NCBI RefSeq assembly: GCF_020171315.1
Contig: NZ_JAIUZP010000006.1
Span: 372,001-436,000 of the forward strand
Direction of reading: 5' to 3'
From: Pseudooceanicola nanhaiensis
Lineage (GTDB): Bacteria; Pseudomonadota; Alphaproteobacteria; Rhodobacterales; Rhodobacteraceae
Length of the DNA: 64,000 bases
Part shown: piece after piece, positions 18,196 to 28,984 of the stretch
Numbering within the stretch: the stretch's first letter is position 1
Layout: each line of letters starts with the position of its first letter
Notes under the pieces: model-generated
Database searches by the model: none
What the model was told of the DNA's origin: nothing
What the model saw: the letters and a program-made list of their open reading frames with translations, nothing else
Position numbers and translations under genes: made by a program

Positions 18196-20214
18196 TTATT
18201 CCGCCGCCATCGGGGCTGCGGCCCGGGCTGCAGCCTGCGCCGCAAGCTCGCCCATCACCTGGCTGGCCCGCGCGATGGGGTTCGTCAGGTAGAAGTCCCC
18301 CAGCACGTTCTTGAAGGTCGCCTCGCCAAGGCTGTCGATCTCGACCGCGGTCCATGCGTTTTCCGGCACGCTGTCGATTGCGGCGAGGTGCGGCACCTCG
18401 GCCACCAGCTTCTGGCGCAGCTGCGCGAGGCTGTCATAGGGCAGCTGTGCCCCGGCCTCGGCCGAGAGCGCACGCAGGATGGCCCAGTTCTCCTTCGCCT
18501 CGCCGGGGGCGAACCCGGCGCGCAGCGCCAGCTGCGGACGGCCCTCGGTGTTGACGAAGAGACCGTTCTCTTCGGTGTAGGCCGCGCCCGGCAGGATCAC
18601 GTCGGCGCGGTGTGCGCCGCGGTCCCCATGGGAGCCCTGGTAGATCACGAAGGCGCCCTCGCCGATCTCCACCTCGTCCGCGCCGAGGTTGTAGATCACC
18701 TCGGCCCCGTCCAGCGCGGCGGTCAGCCCGCCTTCGGTCACGGCACCGATGTCCATAGCCCCCACGCGGCTGGCCGCGGTGTGCAGGATCATCAGCTTGG
18801 AGTTCGAATTCTCCGCCAGCTTCATGGCATGGGCGAGGACCGACAGGCCATCCGCCTCGCGCAGGGCGCCCTGCCCCACGATGACGATGGATTTCTTGTC
18901 CTTGGTCGCGCCGATCTCTTTCGAAGACAGGCTTTCCAGCGCGGCGCGGTCGGTGCCGACGTGGACGTAGTCATAGGTCAGGTCCGCCGCTTCGCCGACG
19001 AGGCCGATGGTGGCGCCGTTCAGCCAGGCCTTGCGGATGCGGGCGTTCAGCACCGGGGCCTCGACCCGCGGGTTGGTCCCGATCAGCTGGATCATCTCGG
19101 CGTCGTCGATATCCGCGATGCTGGCGGTGCCGACGTAGCCCGACCGGTTGCCCGCCGGCAGCCGCGCGCCATCGGTGCGGCATTCGACGGACCCGCCCAG
19201 CCCCTCGACCAGTTGCTTGAGCGCAAAGGCCGCTTCGACCGGCACGAGGTCACCGACGAGGCCGAGGACCTTCTTGCCCTTCATCGCCGTGGCGGCGGCG
19301 GCAAGCGCCTCGCCCCAGCTGGCGGGCTTCAGCTTGCCGTCGACGCGGACATAGGGGCGATCCAGACGCTGGCGGCGCAGGCCGTCCCAGACGAAGCGGG
19401 TCTTGTCCGAGATCCATTCCTCGTTCACGCCGTCATGGTTGCGCGGCAGGATGCGCATCACTTCGCGGCCCTTGGTATCGACCCGGATGTTCGAGCCGAG
19501 CGCGTCCATGACGTCGATCGTTTCGGTCTTGGTCAGTTCCCACGGGCGGGCGGTGAAGGCATAGGGCTTCGACACCAGCGCCCCCACGGGGCACAGGTCG
19601 ATGATGTTGCCCTGCATGTTCGAGTCGAGCGTCTGGTTGAGGTAGGAGGTGATCTCCGCATCCTCGCCCCGGCCCGTCTGGCCCATCTGGTGCAGGCCCG
19701 CGACCTCGGTCGTGAAGCGCACGCAGCGGGTGCAGGAAATGCAGCGCGTCATGTGGGTCTCGACCAGCGGGCCGAGGTTCAGGTCATCGGAGGCGCGCTT
19801 CGGCTCGCGGTAGCGCGAGAAGTCCACGCCATAGGCCATCGCCTGGTCCTGCAGGTCGCATTCCCCGCCCTGGTCGCAGATCGGGCAGTCGAGCGGGTGG
19901 TTGATGAGCAGGAACTCCATCACCCCCTCGCGGGCCTTCTTCACCATGGGCGAGTTGGTCTTGACCACCGGCGGCTGGCCTTCCGGCCCGGGGCGCAGGT
20001 CCTTGACCTGCATCGCGCAGGAAGCGGCGGGCTTCGGCGGGCCGCCGACGACCTCCACAAGGCACATCCGGCAGTTGCCGGCAATCGACAGGCGTTCGTG
20101 GTAGCAGAAGCGCGGCACCTCGATCCCGGCCTGTTCGCAGGCCTGAATGAGCGTCAGACGCGGATCGACCTCGATTTCCTGGTCGTCGATGATGATCTTG
20201 CGAAGGTCAGACAT
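18196..20214 (-). CDS. nuoG: NADH-quinone oxidoreductase subunit G
   Basis: A 672-residue iron-sulfur subunit of the NADH-oxidising arm, related to molybdopterin oxidoreductases but without cofactor. The N-terminal [2Fe-2S] ferredoxin ligands lie in [19 protein letters not shown]. The His-ligated cluster is in [19 protein letters not shown], and a [4Fe-4S] set is in [10 protein letters not shown]. The length fits the shorter NuoG of alphaproteobacteria and mitochondria. It starts seven bases before the DUF5333 gene ends on the upstream side. Confidence 0.97.
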   Translation of the reverse strand: MSDLRKIIIDDQEIEVDPRLTLIQACEQAGIEVPRFCYHERLSIAGNCRMCLVEVVGGPPKPAASCAMQVKDLRPGPEGQPPVVKTNSPMVKKAREGVMEFLLINHPLDCPICDQGGECDLQDQAMAYGVDFSRYREPKRASDDLNLGPLVETHMTRCISCTRCVRFTTEVAGLHQMGQTGRGEDAEITSYLNQTLDSNMQGNIIDLCPVGALVSKPYAFTARPWELTKTETIDVMDALGSNIRVDTKGREVMRILPRNHDGVNEEWISDKTRFVWDGLRRQRLDRPYVRVDGKLKPASWGEALAAAATAMKGKKVLGLVGDLVPVEAAFALKQLVEGLGGSVECRTDGARLPAGNRSGYVGTASIADIDDAEMIQLIGTNPRVEAPVLNARIRKAWLNGATIGLVGEAADLTYDYVHVGTDRAALESLSSKEIGATKDKKSIVIVGQGALREADGLSVLAHAMKLAENSNSKLMILHTAASRVGAMDIGAVTEGGLTAALDGAEVIYNLGADEVEIGEGAFVIYQGSHGDRGAHRADVILPGAAYTEENGLFVNTEGRPQLALRAGFAPGEAKENWAILRALSAEAGAQLPYDSLAQLRQKLVAEVPHLAAIDSVPENAWTAVEIDSLGEATFKNVLGDFYLTNPIARASQVMGELAAQAAARAAAPMAAE

Positions 20215-20220
20215 GGTGGC

Positions 20221-20637
20221 TCACTTTGCTTTCAGAAGGACGCCGATCTGGCTGCCGCGGGCGATTTCCTGCTCGCCCAGGGTGCACAGATCCGCCGTGA
20301 CGGCGGGGTCCAATCCACGAGATTTCATGTAGTTTTCGCCGAGGACGCGAATGCGGTCCTCTTCCTCGTCGCTCTTGATGTAGGCCTTGATCTCGGCGTC
20401 GGAGTAGCCGAGCTCCTTGGCCTGCGTCCGCAGATCGTAGAGGAAGGCGAGGCCCTTGAGGGTGCGGGCGTCGATGCTCGGGCATTTGTCGCTGATCTCG
20501 ATCGCGATGCCGACCCAGAGCATGTTGTTGTCGATCTTGTCGACCGTGCGCAGCGGCGGCAGCTCCGCCGCAGCGGCGGTGGCCGTCAGCGTGGCAAGAC
20601 CCAGAACGGCAGGGCGGATCAGGTTGGTCAGGCGCAT
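20221..20637 (-). CDS. DUF5333-type secreted protein in the nuo operon
   Basis: I chose the ATG at 20637 (138 residues) because AGGGAG lies nine bases upstream. It has an N-terminal signal peptide ending near AAAA-ELPP (residue ~24). The mature protein is helical and acidic, with LSD-like turns and cysteines in SDKCPSIDA and ADLCTLGEQEI that could pair in the periplasm. From memory it matches DUF5333 proteins found beside nuoG in Rhodobacterales. No biochemical role is known to me. Confidence 0.75.
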   Translation of the reverse strand: MRLTNLIRPAVLGLATLTATAAAAELPPLRTVDKIDNNMLWVGIAIEISDKCPSIDARTLKGLAFLYDLRTQAKELGYSDAEIKAYIKSDEEEDRIRVLGENYMKSRGLDPAVTADLCTLGEQEIARGSQIGVLLKAK

Positions 20638-20808
20638 GTCTTCACTCCCTTCATGCAGCACAGCGGGGCCGCGAAATCGCAGCCCCCATCCGTGCTACAG
20701 ATGGGGCGAAGGGGCTTTGCTATCCAATAGCAGCCCGCTTTCGCTGGAGATATGCGACGGAACCCGCTCATCAGCCGCGCGTCTCCCGCCGGGAATATGC
20801 CGTCATCC

Positions 20809-21159
20809 TTACCATCCGACGCAGGTCCCGCTGAGGATCAGGTCGTCGCCCGGCTGCACCTGCGCGGTCTCGGGACCGGCCTGCCAGGTCTTGTCGGACA
20901 TGCCGAACTGGCGGATGCAGTAGCGCGTGGCCTCCCACTCGCCGGCCTGCCGCGCGCCTTCGAGGCCCTGCGAGGCCTTCGAGATCACCGCGGTGAAGAC
21001 CGCCGGGTCCTCGTCCGAGGGCGTCACCTTGGCCGGGTAGAAGTTACCCTGGAAATAGGTGCGGCTGCTGCTCGACATGAACTTGGACGAGCGGTTGCCG
21101 CAGCCCGCCAGCAGGGCGAGCAGCGCAACGCCGATCAGGGTGGCAAGAGTGAACTTCAT
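20809..21159 (-). CDS. Putative lipoprotein between nuoF and nuoG
   Basis: A 116-residue protein from the ATG at 21159. The start is a lipoprotein signal MKFTLATLIGVALLALLAGC with lipobox LAGC, and GGAAAGG stands before it. The mature part is short and Ser-rich, then contains CIRQFGMSDKTW and ends LSGTCVGW, so a disulfide is possible. An alternative ATG at 21258 overlaps the nuoF stop (ATGA) and would add 33 residues that spoil the signal peptide, so I prefer 21159. Its function is unknown. A 171-base gap with a small hairpin separates it from the DUF5333 gene. Confidence 0.7.
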   Translation of the reverse strand: MKFTLATLIGVALLALLAGCGNRSSKFMSSSSRTYFQGNFYPAKVTPSDEDPAVFTAVISKASQGLEGARQAGEWEATRYCIRQFGMSDKTWQAGPETAQVQPGDDLILSGTCVGW

Positions 21160-21254
21160 GGTACCTTTCCGCGAGGCTCCGCCAAGACCCGCGACCGCCA
21201 ACGCCCCCGAGGGGACGCCGCGCAGCTGGGGATCGGCGAGAGGCTTCGTCATCT

Positions 21255-22553
21255 TCATTCCGCTGCCATCACCGTGGCGCCGCGCCCGGTGCGCTTGGCC
21301 TTGATGCGGTCCTCGATCTCGTCCCGGAAGTGACGGATCAGGCCCTGGATCGGCCAGGCCGCCGCATCGCCGAGCGCGCAGATCGTGTGCCCCTCGACCT
21401 GCTTGGTCACCGAGAGCAGCATGTCGATTTCCTCGACCTCGGCATCGCCGGTCACCAGACGGTCCATGACCCGCATCATCCAGCCGGTACCTTCCCGGCA
21501 GGGCGTGCACTGGCCGCAGCTTTCATGCTTGAAGAACTTCGACAGGCGCCAGACGGCCTTCACCACGTCGACCGAGTTGTCCATGACGATCATGCAGCCG
21601 GTCCCGAAGGAGGACTGGTTCTGCCGCATCCAGTCGAAGTCGAAGATCGCGTCTTCCAGCTTCTCCTTGGGGAGCACCGGGCAGGAGGCCCCGCCGGGGA
21701 TGATGGCCTTGAGGTTGTCCCAGCCGCCGCGGATGCCGCCGCCGTGCTTCTCGATGATCTCGCGGACGGAGAGCGACATCTCCTCCTCGAAGACGCAGGG
21801 CGTGTTCACGTGGCCGGTCAGCGCCATCAGCTTGGTGCCGGCGTTGTTCGGACGGCCGAAGGAGCTGAACCATTCCGGGCCGCGGCGCAGGATGGTCGGC
21901 ACGACGGCGATGGATTCCACGTTGTTCACCGTGGTCGGGCAGCCATAGAGGCCGGCACCGGCGGGGAACGGCGGCTTCATCCGGGGCATGCCCTTCTTGC
22001 CTTCGAGGCTCTCGATCAGGGCGGTTTCCTCGCCGCAGATATAGGCCCCGGCCCCGTGGTGCAGGAAGACGTCGAAGGAATAGCCGGACTTGCAGGCGTC
22101 CTTGCCGAGGAAGCCCGCGTCATAGGCCTCGTCGATGGCGGCCTGCAGGGCCTCCTTCTCGCGGATGTATTCGCCGCGGATGTAGATGTAGGCCGCAACC
22201 GCGTTCATGGCGAAACCGGCGATCAGCGCGCCTTCGACCAGCGTGTGCGGGTCGTGGCGCATGATCTCGCGGTCCTTGCAGGTCGCGGGTTCGGATTCGT
22301 CGGCGTTGATCACCAGGTAGGACGGACGGCCGTCGCTTTCCTTGGGCATGAAGGACCACTTCAGCCCGGTGGGGAAGCCTGCGCCGCCCCGGCCCCGCAG
22401 GCCCGAGTCCTTGACCTGCTGGATGATCCAGTCACGGCCGTTGCCAAGGATCTTGGCGGTGCCGTCCCAGTGGCCGCGCGCCTGAGCGCCCTTCAGGCTG
22501 CGATCGTGCATCCCGTAGAGGTTCGTGAAAATCCGGTCCTGATCCTTCAGCAT
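21255..22553 (-). CDS. nuoF: NADH-quinone oxidoreductase subunit F (NADH- and FMN-binding)
   Basis: A 432-residue subunit that oxidises NADH through FMN and [4Fe-4S] cluster N3. The FMN/NADH-binding glycine loop is [17 protein letters not shown]. The cluster ligands are [12 protein letters not shown] and the distant cysteine in [15 protein letters not shown] chose [14 protein letters not shown] at 22553 as start, which gives the family's usual length. The DUF5337 gene ends 11 bases upstream. Confidence 0.97.
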   Translation of the reverse strand: MLKDQDRIFTNLYGMHDRSLKGAQARGHWDGTAKILGNGRDWIIQQVKDSGLRGRGGAGFPTGLKWSFMPKESDGRPSYLVINADESEPATCKDREIMRHDPHTLVEGALIAGFAMNAVAAYIYIRGEYIREKEALQAAIDEAYDAGFLGKDACKSGYSFDVFLHHGAGAYICGEETALIESLEGKKGMPRMKPPFPAGAGLYGCPTTVNNVESIAVVPTILRRGPEWFSSFGRPNNAGTKLMALTGHVNTPCVFEEEMSLSVREIIEKHGGGIRGGWDNLKAIIPGGASCPVLPKEKLEDAIFDFDWMRQNQSSFGTGCMIVMDNSVDVVKAVWRLSKFFKHESCGQCTPCREGTGWMMRVMDRLVTGDAEVEEIDMLLSVTKQVEGHTICALGDAAAWPIQGLIRHFRDEIEDRIKAKRTGRGATVMAAE

Positions 22554-22563
22554 CAAGCGTCCC

Positions 22564-22797
22564 CTAGTTGTCGCGGCGCGCGCGCCAGATTTGCATGGCG
22601 ACCACGATCGCCCAAATGAGCGCGGCGATCGCCGCAAAGTCGAACAGGAAGGCATAGCGCCCCGGCAGGCCCAGTGCCGGGCCAAGCCATTGCGCGGCGA
22701 TCCACAGAAGCATCGTGACTGCGATCACGATCGACACCACGCGCCCCTTGCGCGCCAGCATCGCCTCCTGCGTATCGTCGTTCTGCGGTCCCATCAT
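22564..22797 (-). CDS. DUF5337-type small membrane protein
   Basis: A 77-residue protein with two transmembrane helices (about residues 20-40 and 48-70) and a short charged C-terminus (WRARRDN). The initiating ATG is doubled (ATGATG), so the first residue is uncertain. From memory it corresponds to DUF5337 proteins found before nuoF in Rhodobacterales. It may be a peripheral or assembly component of the membrane arm, which is inference from position only. Confidence 0.7.
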   Translation of the reverse strand: MMGPQNDDTQEAMLARKGRVVSIVIAVTMLLWIAAQWLGPALGLPGRYAFLFDFAAIAALIWAIVVAMQIWRARRDN

Positions 22798-22826
22798 CCC
22801 TCAGTCCAGCGTGCCGATCCGGCACG

Positions 22827-23420
22827 TCACGTCTCGTTCCCGGTCGCCCCGGTGGCCAGTGCCCCGGCCTGGGTGACCCAGTCGTCCCGGCTGACCCGGC
22901 CCCGGAACCCGACGAGGTGCTCATCGGCCCAGGCCACGTCGGCCTTCGTCCATCCCGCGATCTGGTCGAAATAGTAAATCCCCATCTCGTTCAGCATCGC
23001 CTCCAGCTTCGGGCCCACGCCCTTGATCCGCTTCAGGTCGTCCGCCCCGCCCTCTCGCGGGGCCGACAGCCGTGCCGGGCCCTCAGCCGTCTTTTCCGCC
23101 ACCTCGTCGGTCGCGGCCTGCGCCAGAGCCACCCGGGCCCCCGCGGCGGGGGCCACCGGTGCCGGCTGGGCGGCGGGCGCCTCGGCCAGCGCCGGGCGCT
23201 CCGGCATCCCTGCCCCGCGTGCCGGACCGTGGTCCCAGAGCGCGCCGGAGCAGACAGTCTCGAGTCCGGCCCAGATCACCAGAGCGCCAAGCGCAATGGC
23301 AAGGATCACGGCCAGCCAGCCGAAGCCGAAGATGGCGACGAAGACCAGCGCGACGAACACCCCCAGGGCGACAAAGACCGCCTGGCAGATCCCTTCGTTG
23401 AGCTTGGTCCGATCCGTCAC
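22827..23420 (-). CDS. Membrane protein with C-terminal H3TH-like domain, shared with NuoE
   Basis: A 197-residue protein. Two hydrophobic helices (about residues 13-52) are followed by an Ala/Pro-rich linker (~70-120). A 65-residue C-terminal domain at about 127-191 begins [14 protein letters not shown]. The IKGVGPK motif is a helix-hairpin-helix signature, similar to the H3TH domains of COG3743. The same domain ends NuoE in the adjacent gene: 42 of 65 positions match by my count. The protein could tether that domain to the membrane near complex I. Nucleic-acid binding is possible from the fold but unproven. Confidence 0.75.
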   Translation of the reverse strand: MTDRTKLNEGICQAVFVALGVFVALVFVAIFGFGWLAVILAIALGALVIWAGLETVCSGALWDHGPARGAGMPERPALAEAPAAQPAPVAPAAGARVALAQAATDEVAEKTAEGPARLSAPREGGADDLKRIKGVGPKLEAMLNEMGIYYFDQIAGWTKADVAWADEHLVGFRGRVSRDDWVTQAGALATGATGNET

Positions 23421-23442
23421 ACCTCAGGCCCTTTCCCGGCTG

Positions 23443-24618
23443 TTACTCGTCGTCGTAGACGCCGCCCTTCTTCACGCGCGACGCAAATTCCGTCATCTCG
23501 CCCTTGGCCAGTTGCCGGGCCTGAACGACCCAGTTGTCCCGGCTCACGCGGCCCTTGAAGCCAACGAGGTTCTGGTCGACCCAAGCCACCTCTTCCGGGC
23601 CCCAGGCGGCGACCTGGTCGAAGTGGAAGACACCCAGCTCGTGCAGCAGCCCTTCCAGCTTCGGACCGACGCCCTTGATCATCTTCAGATCGTCGGGGCC
23701 CCCGTCGCGGGCGGCGTCCATCACTTGCGGTTTCTTGCCGTCGCCTTCCGCCGCCAGCACGGGTGCCTCGACCGCGTCCGGCTTGGCCGTGGAGGAAGCC
23801 TTGGCCTCCTGCTCGGTCACGCCGGTGGCGTCCGCGGGCTTGCCCTTGGCGGGACGGGGCGCGTCGGCTTTCGCCTTGGCGTCCTTTTTCTTGGATGTCT
23901 TCGGCGCGTCGGTGCCCTGCCACGGCGCGGTCAGCGGCACTTCGGTGCCGTCGATGCGCTTGACGGTGTCACCGATATCCACGGCCCGCTGCGCCGAGGC
24001 GTTGTACTGCGTGCGCCCGCTTTCCCACTCGGTCAGAACCACGAGACCGGCCGAAGGCTCCGAGGAGAAGCGACCGTTCTGCGGACCGGGCACGGGCACG
24101 GCGCCCTTGGCCAGTTCGTCGATGATCTCTCCCAGCCGCTTGGCGGTCAGATCCTCGTAGTAGTCCTTGCCGATCTGGGCCATCGGCGCATTCGCGCAGG
24201 CGCCCAGGCATTCGACCTCTTCCCAGCTGAACTTGCCGTCGTCCGACAGCATGTGGGCCTTGGGGGCGATCTTGTCCTTGCAGACCGCGATCAGGTCCTC
24301 GGCGCCGCAGATCATGCAGGTCGTGGTGCCACAGACCTGAATATGCGCAACGGACCCAACGGGTTGCAGCTGGAACATGAAGTAGAAGGTCGCGACTTCG
24401 AGCGCCCGGATATAGGCCATGCCCAGCAGGTCGGCGACATATTCGATGGCGGGCTTGGTCAGCCAGCCTTCCTGTTCCTGCGCCCGCCACAGCAGCGGAA
24501 TGATCGCCGAGGCCTGACGGCCCTCGGGATACTTGGTGATCTGCGCCTCGGCCCAGGCCATGTTGGCGGGCGTGAACGCGAAGCTGGCAGGTTGCTCAGA
24601 GTGAAGACGGCGCAGCAT
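23443..24618 (-). CDS. nuoE: NADH-quinone oxidoreductase subunit E with long C-terminal extension
   Basis: A 391-residue protein, whereas ordinary NuoE is about 160-240. The N-terminal thioredoxin-like domain binds [2Fe-2S] cluster N1a through C-x4-C (CGTTTC) and C-x3-C (CLGACANAP). From about residue 200 it continues with a Lys/Ala-rich linker ([20 protein letters not shown]) and a helix-hairpin-helix-like module at about 309-373 that begins [14 protein letters not shown]. As I recall, a long NuoE of similar size is described in Rhodobacter capsulatus. The start overlaps the stop of the upstream lipoprotein gene by one base. Confidence 0.95.
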   Translation of the reverse strand: MLRRLHSEQPASFAFTPANMAWAEAQITKYPEGRQASAIIPLLWRAQEQEGWLTKPAIEYVADLLGMAYIRALEVATFYFMFQLQPVGSVAHIQVCGTTTCMICGAEDLIAVCKDKIAPKAHMLSDDGKFSWEEVECLGACANAPMAQIGKDYYEDLTAKRLGEIIDELAKGAVPVPGPQNGRFSSEPSAGLVVLTEWESGRTQYNASAQRAVDIGDTVKRIDGTEVPLTAPWQGTDAPKTSKKKDAKAKADAPRPAKGKPADATGVTEQEAKASSTAKPDAVEAPVLAAEGDGKKPQVMDAARDGGPDDLKMIKGVGPKLEGLLHELGVFHFDQVAAWGPEEVAWVDQNLVGFKGRVSRDNWVVQARQLAKGEMTEFASRVKKGGVYDDE

Positions 24619-24911
24619 CAGGCACAGGCTCCGGTTGTCAGTTTCACGCCGCCGCCTTCAAGGGGCACGGCTTCGTCGCGGGACATCAGGTACTGCCCCA
24701 TCGCAATCGTCTGCTCGCGGGTCATCCCGGTTTGCAGCTCGACAGGCAGGTAGTCCCGCTCGGTCTTCATCTCGCAGCCGATGGAGGCGACGGCGGCCTT
24801 GTAGGCCTCTGCATCCTCGGGCTTGACCCCCTCGGGGATCGGCTCACAGGCGGCCAGAAGAAGCGGCAGGACAAAGAGCCCGCCCACCATGCGTGTGTTC
24901 AGGAAAGCCAT
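24618..24911 (-). CDS. Small lipoprotein between nuoD and nuoE
   Basis: A 97-residue protein. The signal is [22 protein letters not shown] with lipobox LAAC, and the mature part has about 75 residues. It has two further cysteines (SIGCEM and the C-terminal TGACA). Start and stop each overlap a neighbour by one base (TGATG) with nuoD and nuoE, so it is firmly embedded in the operon and likely made at a fixed ratio. No family is recognised. Its proposed location is the inner or outer membrane facing the periplasm. Confidence 0.8.
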   Translation of the reverse strand: MAFLNTRMVGGLFVLPLLLAACEPIPEGVKPEDAEAYKAAVASIGCEMKTERDYLPVELQTGMTREQTIAMGQYLMSRDEAVPLEGGGVKLTTGACA

Positions 24912-26125
24912 CAGCGGTCCACCTCTCCGAAAACGATATCGAGCGTCCCGATGATCGCCGCCACGTCGGCCAGCTGGTGGCCCTTGGCAACATAGTCCAT
25001 CGACTGCAGGTGCAGGTACCCCGGCGCACGGATCTTGGCGCGGTAGGGTTTGTTGCTGCCGTCCGACTTCAGGTAGACGCCGAATTCGCCCTTGGGCGCC
25101 TCGACGGCGGCGTAGACCTCGCCTTCCGGGACGTGGAAGCCTTCGGTGTAGAGCTTGAAGTGGTGGATCAGGCTTTCCATCGAGGTCTTCATGTCCGACC
25201 GTTTCGGCGGCGTCAGCTTGCCGCGCGCCAGCACGTCGCCGGTGGCTTCGCGCAGCTTCACGATGGCCTGACGGATGATCTTGGTCGACTCGCGCATCTC
25301 GGCCATGCGGACGAGGTAGCGGTCATAGCAGTCGCCGTTCTTGCCGACGGGGATCTGGAAGTCGAACTCGTCATAGCATTCGTAGGGCTGCGCGCGGCGC
25401 AGGTCCCATGCCAGGCCCGAGCCCCGGACCATCACGCCCGAATAGCCCCAGTTCTGGATGTCTTCCTCGGTGATCACACCGATGTCGACGTTGCGCTGCT
25501 TGAAGATCCGGTTTTCCGTCAGCAGACCGTCGATGTCGTCCAGCCGGTTGGGGAAACGGATCGCCCATTCCTCGATATCGTCGAGCAGCTTGTCGCTGAT
25601 GTCCTGGTGCACCCCGCCCGGGCGGAAGTAGGCCGCGTGCAGGCGCGCGCCACAGGCCCGTTCGTAGAAGATCATCAGGTCTTCACGTTCCTCGAAGCCC
25701 CAGAGCGGCGGCGTCAGCGCGCCCACGTCCATGGCCTGCGTGGTGACGTTCAGCAGGTGGTTCAGCACCCGGCCGATTTCCGAGTAGAGCACGCGGATCA
25801 GCGAGGCGCGGCGCGGCACCACGGTGCCTGTCAGCTTCTCGATCGCGAGGCACCAGGCGTGTTCCTGGTTCATCGGCGCCACGTAGTCCAGCCGGTCGAA
25901 ATACGGCAGGTTCTGGAGATAGGTCCGGCTCTCCATCAGCTTCTCGGTGCCACGGTGCAGCAGGCCGATATGCGGATCGCAGCGTTCCACGATCTCGCCG
26001 TCCAGTTCCAGCACGAGGCGCAGCACGCCGTGCGCCGCAGGGTGCTGCGGGCCGAAGTTGATGTTGAAGTTGCGGATCTTCTGTTCGCCGGTCAGGGCGT
26101 CTTCGAAACCTTTCGAACCGTCCAT
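24911..26125 (-). CDS. nuoD: NADH-quinone oxidoreductase subunit D
   Basis: A 404-residue 49-kDa-type subunit that forms the quinone-binding pocket with NuoB. The start [20 protein letters not shown] at 26125 overlaps the nuoC stop by one base. The conserved quinone-site segment is [22 protein letters not shown], and GLLHRGTEK and the Asp/Arg-rich C-terminus ([12 protein letters not shown]) complete the family pattern. The subunit does not bind a cluster itself. Confidence 0.97.
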   Translation of the reverse strand: MDGSKGFEDALTGEQKIRNFNINFGPQHPAAHGVLRLVLELDGEIVERCDPHIGLLHRGTEKLMESRTYLQNLPYFDRLDYVAPMNQEHAWCLAIEKLTGTVVPRRASLIRVLYSEIGRVLNHLLNVTTQAMDVGALTPPLWGFEEREDLMIFYERACGARLHAAYFRPGGVHQDISDKLLDDIEEWAIRFPNRLDDIDGLLTENRIFKQRNVDIGVITEEDIQNWGYSGVMVRGSGLAWDLRRAQPYECYDEFDFQIPVGKNGDCYDRYLVRMAEMRESTKIIRQAIVKLREATGDVLARGKLTPPKRSDMKTSMESLIHHFKLYTEGFHVPEGEVYAAVEAPKGEFGVYLKSDGSNKPYRAKIRAPGYLHLQSMDYVAKGHQLADVAAIIGTLDIVFGEVDR

Positions 26126-26742
26126 CACTTTGCCTCCGCCTTGTCGTCGCCGGGCAGGATGTATTCGGCACCCTCCCACGGGGACATGAAATCGAACTGC
26201 CGGTATTCCTGAACCAGTTTCACCGGCTCGTAGACCACGCGTTTCTGGACTTCGTCATAGCGCACCTCGGTATAGCCCGTGGTGGGGAAGTCCTTGCGCA
26301 GCGGATGCCCGGTGAAGCCATAGTCGGTCAGCAGGCGGCGCAGGTCGGGGTGGCCGCTGAACAGGATGCCGAACATGTCGTAGACTTCGCGCTCGAACCA
26401 GTTGGCCGAGGGATGAATGCCGGTGATCGAGGGCACCATCTCATCCTCGCGGATCGAGACCCGCAGGCGGATGCGCTGGTTCTGGTACATGGACAGGAAG
26501 TGGTAGACCACGTCGAACCGTTTGGCGCGGTCGGGGTAGTCCACGGCGGTCACATCCACCAGCGAGGAAAACTTGCAGTTGCCGTCGGTGCGCAGGAACT
26601 CAACGAGACCGGCGATATTCGCCGGGGTCACATCCACGTTCAGCTCACCGTAGGAGACATCCCACGACAGGACGCAATCGGGGCGCTTCGCCTCGATCAG
26701 CGTGCCAAGCTCGGAGAGGGCTGCGGTCTGTGCGTCGCTCAT
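26125..26742 (-). CDS. nuoC: NADH-quinone oxidoreductase subunit C
   Basis: A 205-residue 30-kDa-type hydrophilic subunit of the connecting module. The signature is [20 protein letters not shown] followed by [17 protein letters not shown]. It is a separate gene and not fused to nuoD as in enterobacteria. It starts three bases after nuoB ends, and its stop overlaps the nuoD start by one base. Confidence 0.97.
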   Translation of the reverse strand: MSDAQTAALSELGTLIEAKRPDCVLSWDVSYGELNVDVTPANIAGLVEFLRTDGNCKFSSLVDVTAVDYPDRAKRFDVVYHFLSMYQNQRIRLRVSIREDEMVPSITGIHPSANWFEREVYDMFGILFSGHPDLRRLLTDYGFTGHPLRKDFPTTGYTEVRYDEVQKRVVYEPVKLVQEYRQFDFMSPWEGAEYILPGDDKAEAK

Positions 26743-26745
26743 GCC

Positions 26746-27635
<890 letters not shown>

Positions 27636-27693
27636 AGGTGGCTCCTTTCATGCGCGGTGCGCTGCCGGACGAGACCGGCACTGGCTGCGTCCG

Positions 27694-27722
27694 GGTTTAC
27701 TCCCGCCCCCCCTCAGCGTCAA
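27694..27722 (-). promoter_or_regulatory. Candidate sigma-70 promoter of the nuo operon
   Basis: On the minus strand, TTGACG (27722-27717), a 17-base G-rich spacer and TAAACC (27699-27694) resemble a housekeeping promoter. This would place the start near 27687, about 50 bases before nuoA. The -35 is strong and the -10 poor. No FNR- or ArcA-type box was seen between it and nuoA. Confidence 0.45.
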
Positions 27723-28158
27723 CCTGACGGGCGCAGATTCCGCAGCGCAGCAAGGGTCCTGTGCCACAGCGGACGCAACGGTATTCTTTCGTACACATAC
27801 ATGGGATGCCGCCGCCGCCGGCGGCGCGGGAATCTCGAGCCCTGTCAGGGATAAGGACGCGTGCCTTGACGCTACGTTAATCGGCGTTGTTCAGCAGGAT
27901 GCCACAGAAGGCCTGCGACGAATCGAAGCAGTTCGCGCCCCTCGCAGTGGCGATGGGGCTTGACGTGCGGTCCTTGCGCGTCGCCCTGCGGGCCGGCTGT
28001 CGCTGCGGCGCAGCAGACCGGGGCGCGATGCCCCTGCCCCAGCCCGTAAAACGGACAGTGTATAGGGAAGTGCCTCGTCCGGTCCCCGTCCACGCGCCCC
28101 GATGGCCCCCCGCCTCGCCCGGACAGCGCCCCGCACTTCGCCCAACGACCGGCGCGCG
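27723..28158. other. Intergenic region between nuoA and liuC
   Basis: About 440 bases without a convincing gene. It holds a 14-base perfect GC palindrome at 27813-27826 (arm CGCCGCC), which could act as a hairpin upstream of the nuo promoter. A plus-strand stretch TTGACGCTACGTTAATC starts near 27867. Longer open frames on the minus strand across 27872-28158 are shadows with no start signal or recognisable product. I see nothing else here. Confidence 0.6.
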
Positions 28159-28950
28159 TCAGCCCTTGTCGCGGGTCTGCCAGCCCGGTTTGCGCTTGTC
28201 GAAGAAGGCCGCGATCCCCTCGGGCGCTTCCTCCCCCTCCCAGCAGGCCACCAGCTCCGCCACCGAATGGGCGATCTCCTCCTCCGAGATCGGCGGGCCG
28301 AGGCGGCGCAGCAGCGCCTTTGCCCGCGCCACCGCCTGTGGGGCGCAGTCGAGGTAGGGCGCGACTTCCTCCTCGATGGCGCGGTCCAGCATGTCCTCCG
28401 GCACCACGCGCGCCAGCAGGCCAAGGCGTTCGGCCTCTGCCGCATCGAAGCGACGTCCCGACATGAAGACCCGGCGCGCGTTGCCCTCGCCCATCCGGGC
28501 GGCGACATAGGGGCCGATGGTGGCCGGGATCAGGCCAAGGCGCGTTTCGGTCAGCGCCATGGTCACGCCGGGCACGCCCACCGCCACGTCGCAGACCGAC
28601 ACCATGCCAAGCCCGCCGCCAAAGCAATTGCCCTGCACCCGGGCGATCAGCGGCTTGGGCAGGGTGTTGAGCGCCTGCAGCATCCGCGCCAGAGCCCCCG
28701 CCTCCCGCGCCCGCGTGGCAGGCGCCGCGTTGAACTGCTCGCGCATCCAGCCGAGGTCCCCGCCCGCGCAGAAGCTGCGCCCCCGCGCCGCCAGCACCAC
28801 CACCCGGACGGAGCGGTCGGCCCCGAGGATGCGGGCCGCCTCGTGTAGCTCCGCGATCATCCGCGCGGAGAGCGCGTTGTGCTTCTCCGCCCGGTCCAGC
28901 CAGAGCCAGGCCACGCCGCGCCCGTCATGCTCGATCGAGATCGTCTCCAT
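28159..28950 (-). CDS. liuC: Enoyl-CoA hydratase/isomerase family, probable methylglutaconyl-CoA hydratase
   Basis: A 263-residue crotonase-fold enzyme. Oxyanion-hole segments are GRSFCAGGDLGWM and GNCFGGGLGMVSVCDVAV, followed by ALTETRLGLIPATIGPYV and VFMSGRRFDAAEAERLGL. With ivd, mccA/mccB and hmgL in the same run, it most likely hydrates 3-methylglutaconyl-CoA to HMG-CoA in leucine breakdown; the exact substrate is inferred from context. I start at the ATG at 28950, which has GGGGGAG six bases upstream. An in-frame ATG at 28956 is too close to that site. Confidence 0.85.
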   Translation of the reverse strand: METISIEHDGRGVAWLWLDRAEKHNALSARMIAELHEAARILGADRSVRVVVLAARGRSFCAGGDLGWMREQFNAAPATRAREAGALARMLQALNTLPKPLIARVQGNCFGGGLGMVSVCDVAVGVPGVTMALTETRLGLIPATIGPYVAARMGEGNARRVFMSGRRFDAAEAERLGLLARVVPEDMLDRAIEEEVAPYLDCAPQAVARAKALLRRLGPPISEEEIAHSVAELVACWEGEEAPEGIAAFFDKRKPGWQTRDKG

Positions 28951-28984
28951 CCTCATCTCCCCCGGTGCCCTCACCGTCTTGCAC

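Noticed and set aside
20684-20731. Two small stem-loops in the gap before the DUF5333 gene
   Set aside because: Stems of 7 and 5 bases in GC-rich sequence are expected by chance; not called as a riboswitch or terminator.
27872-28627. Minus-strand frame between nuoA and liuC
   Set aside because: Its upstream part overlaps liuC out of frame and its 3' part is low-complexity Arg/Gly-rich sequence. I treat 27723-28158 as non-coding.
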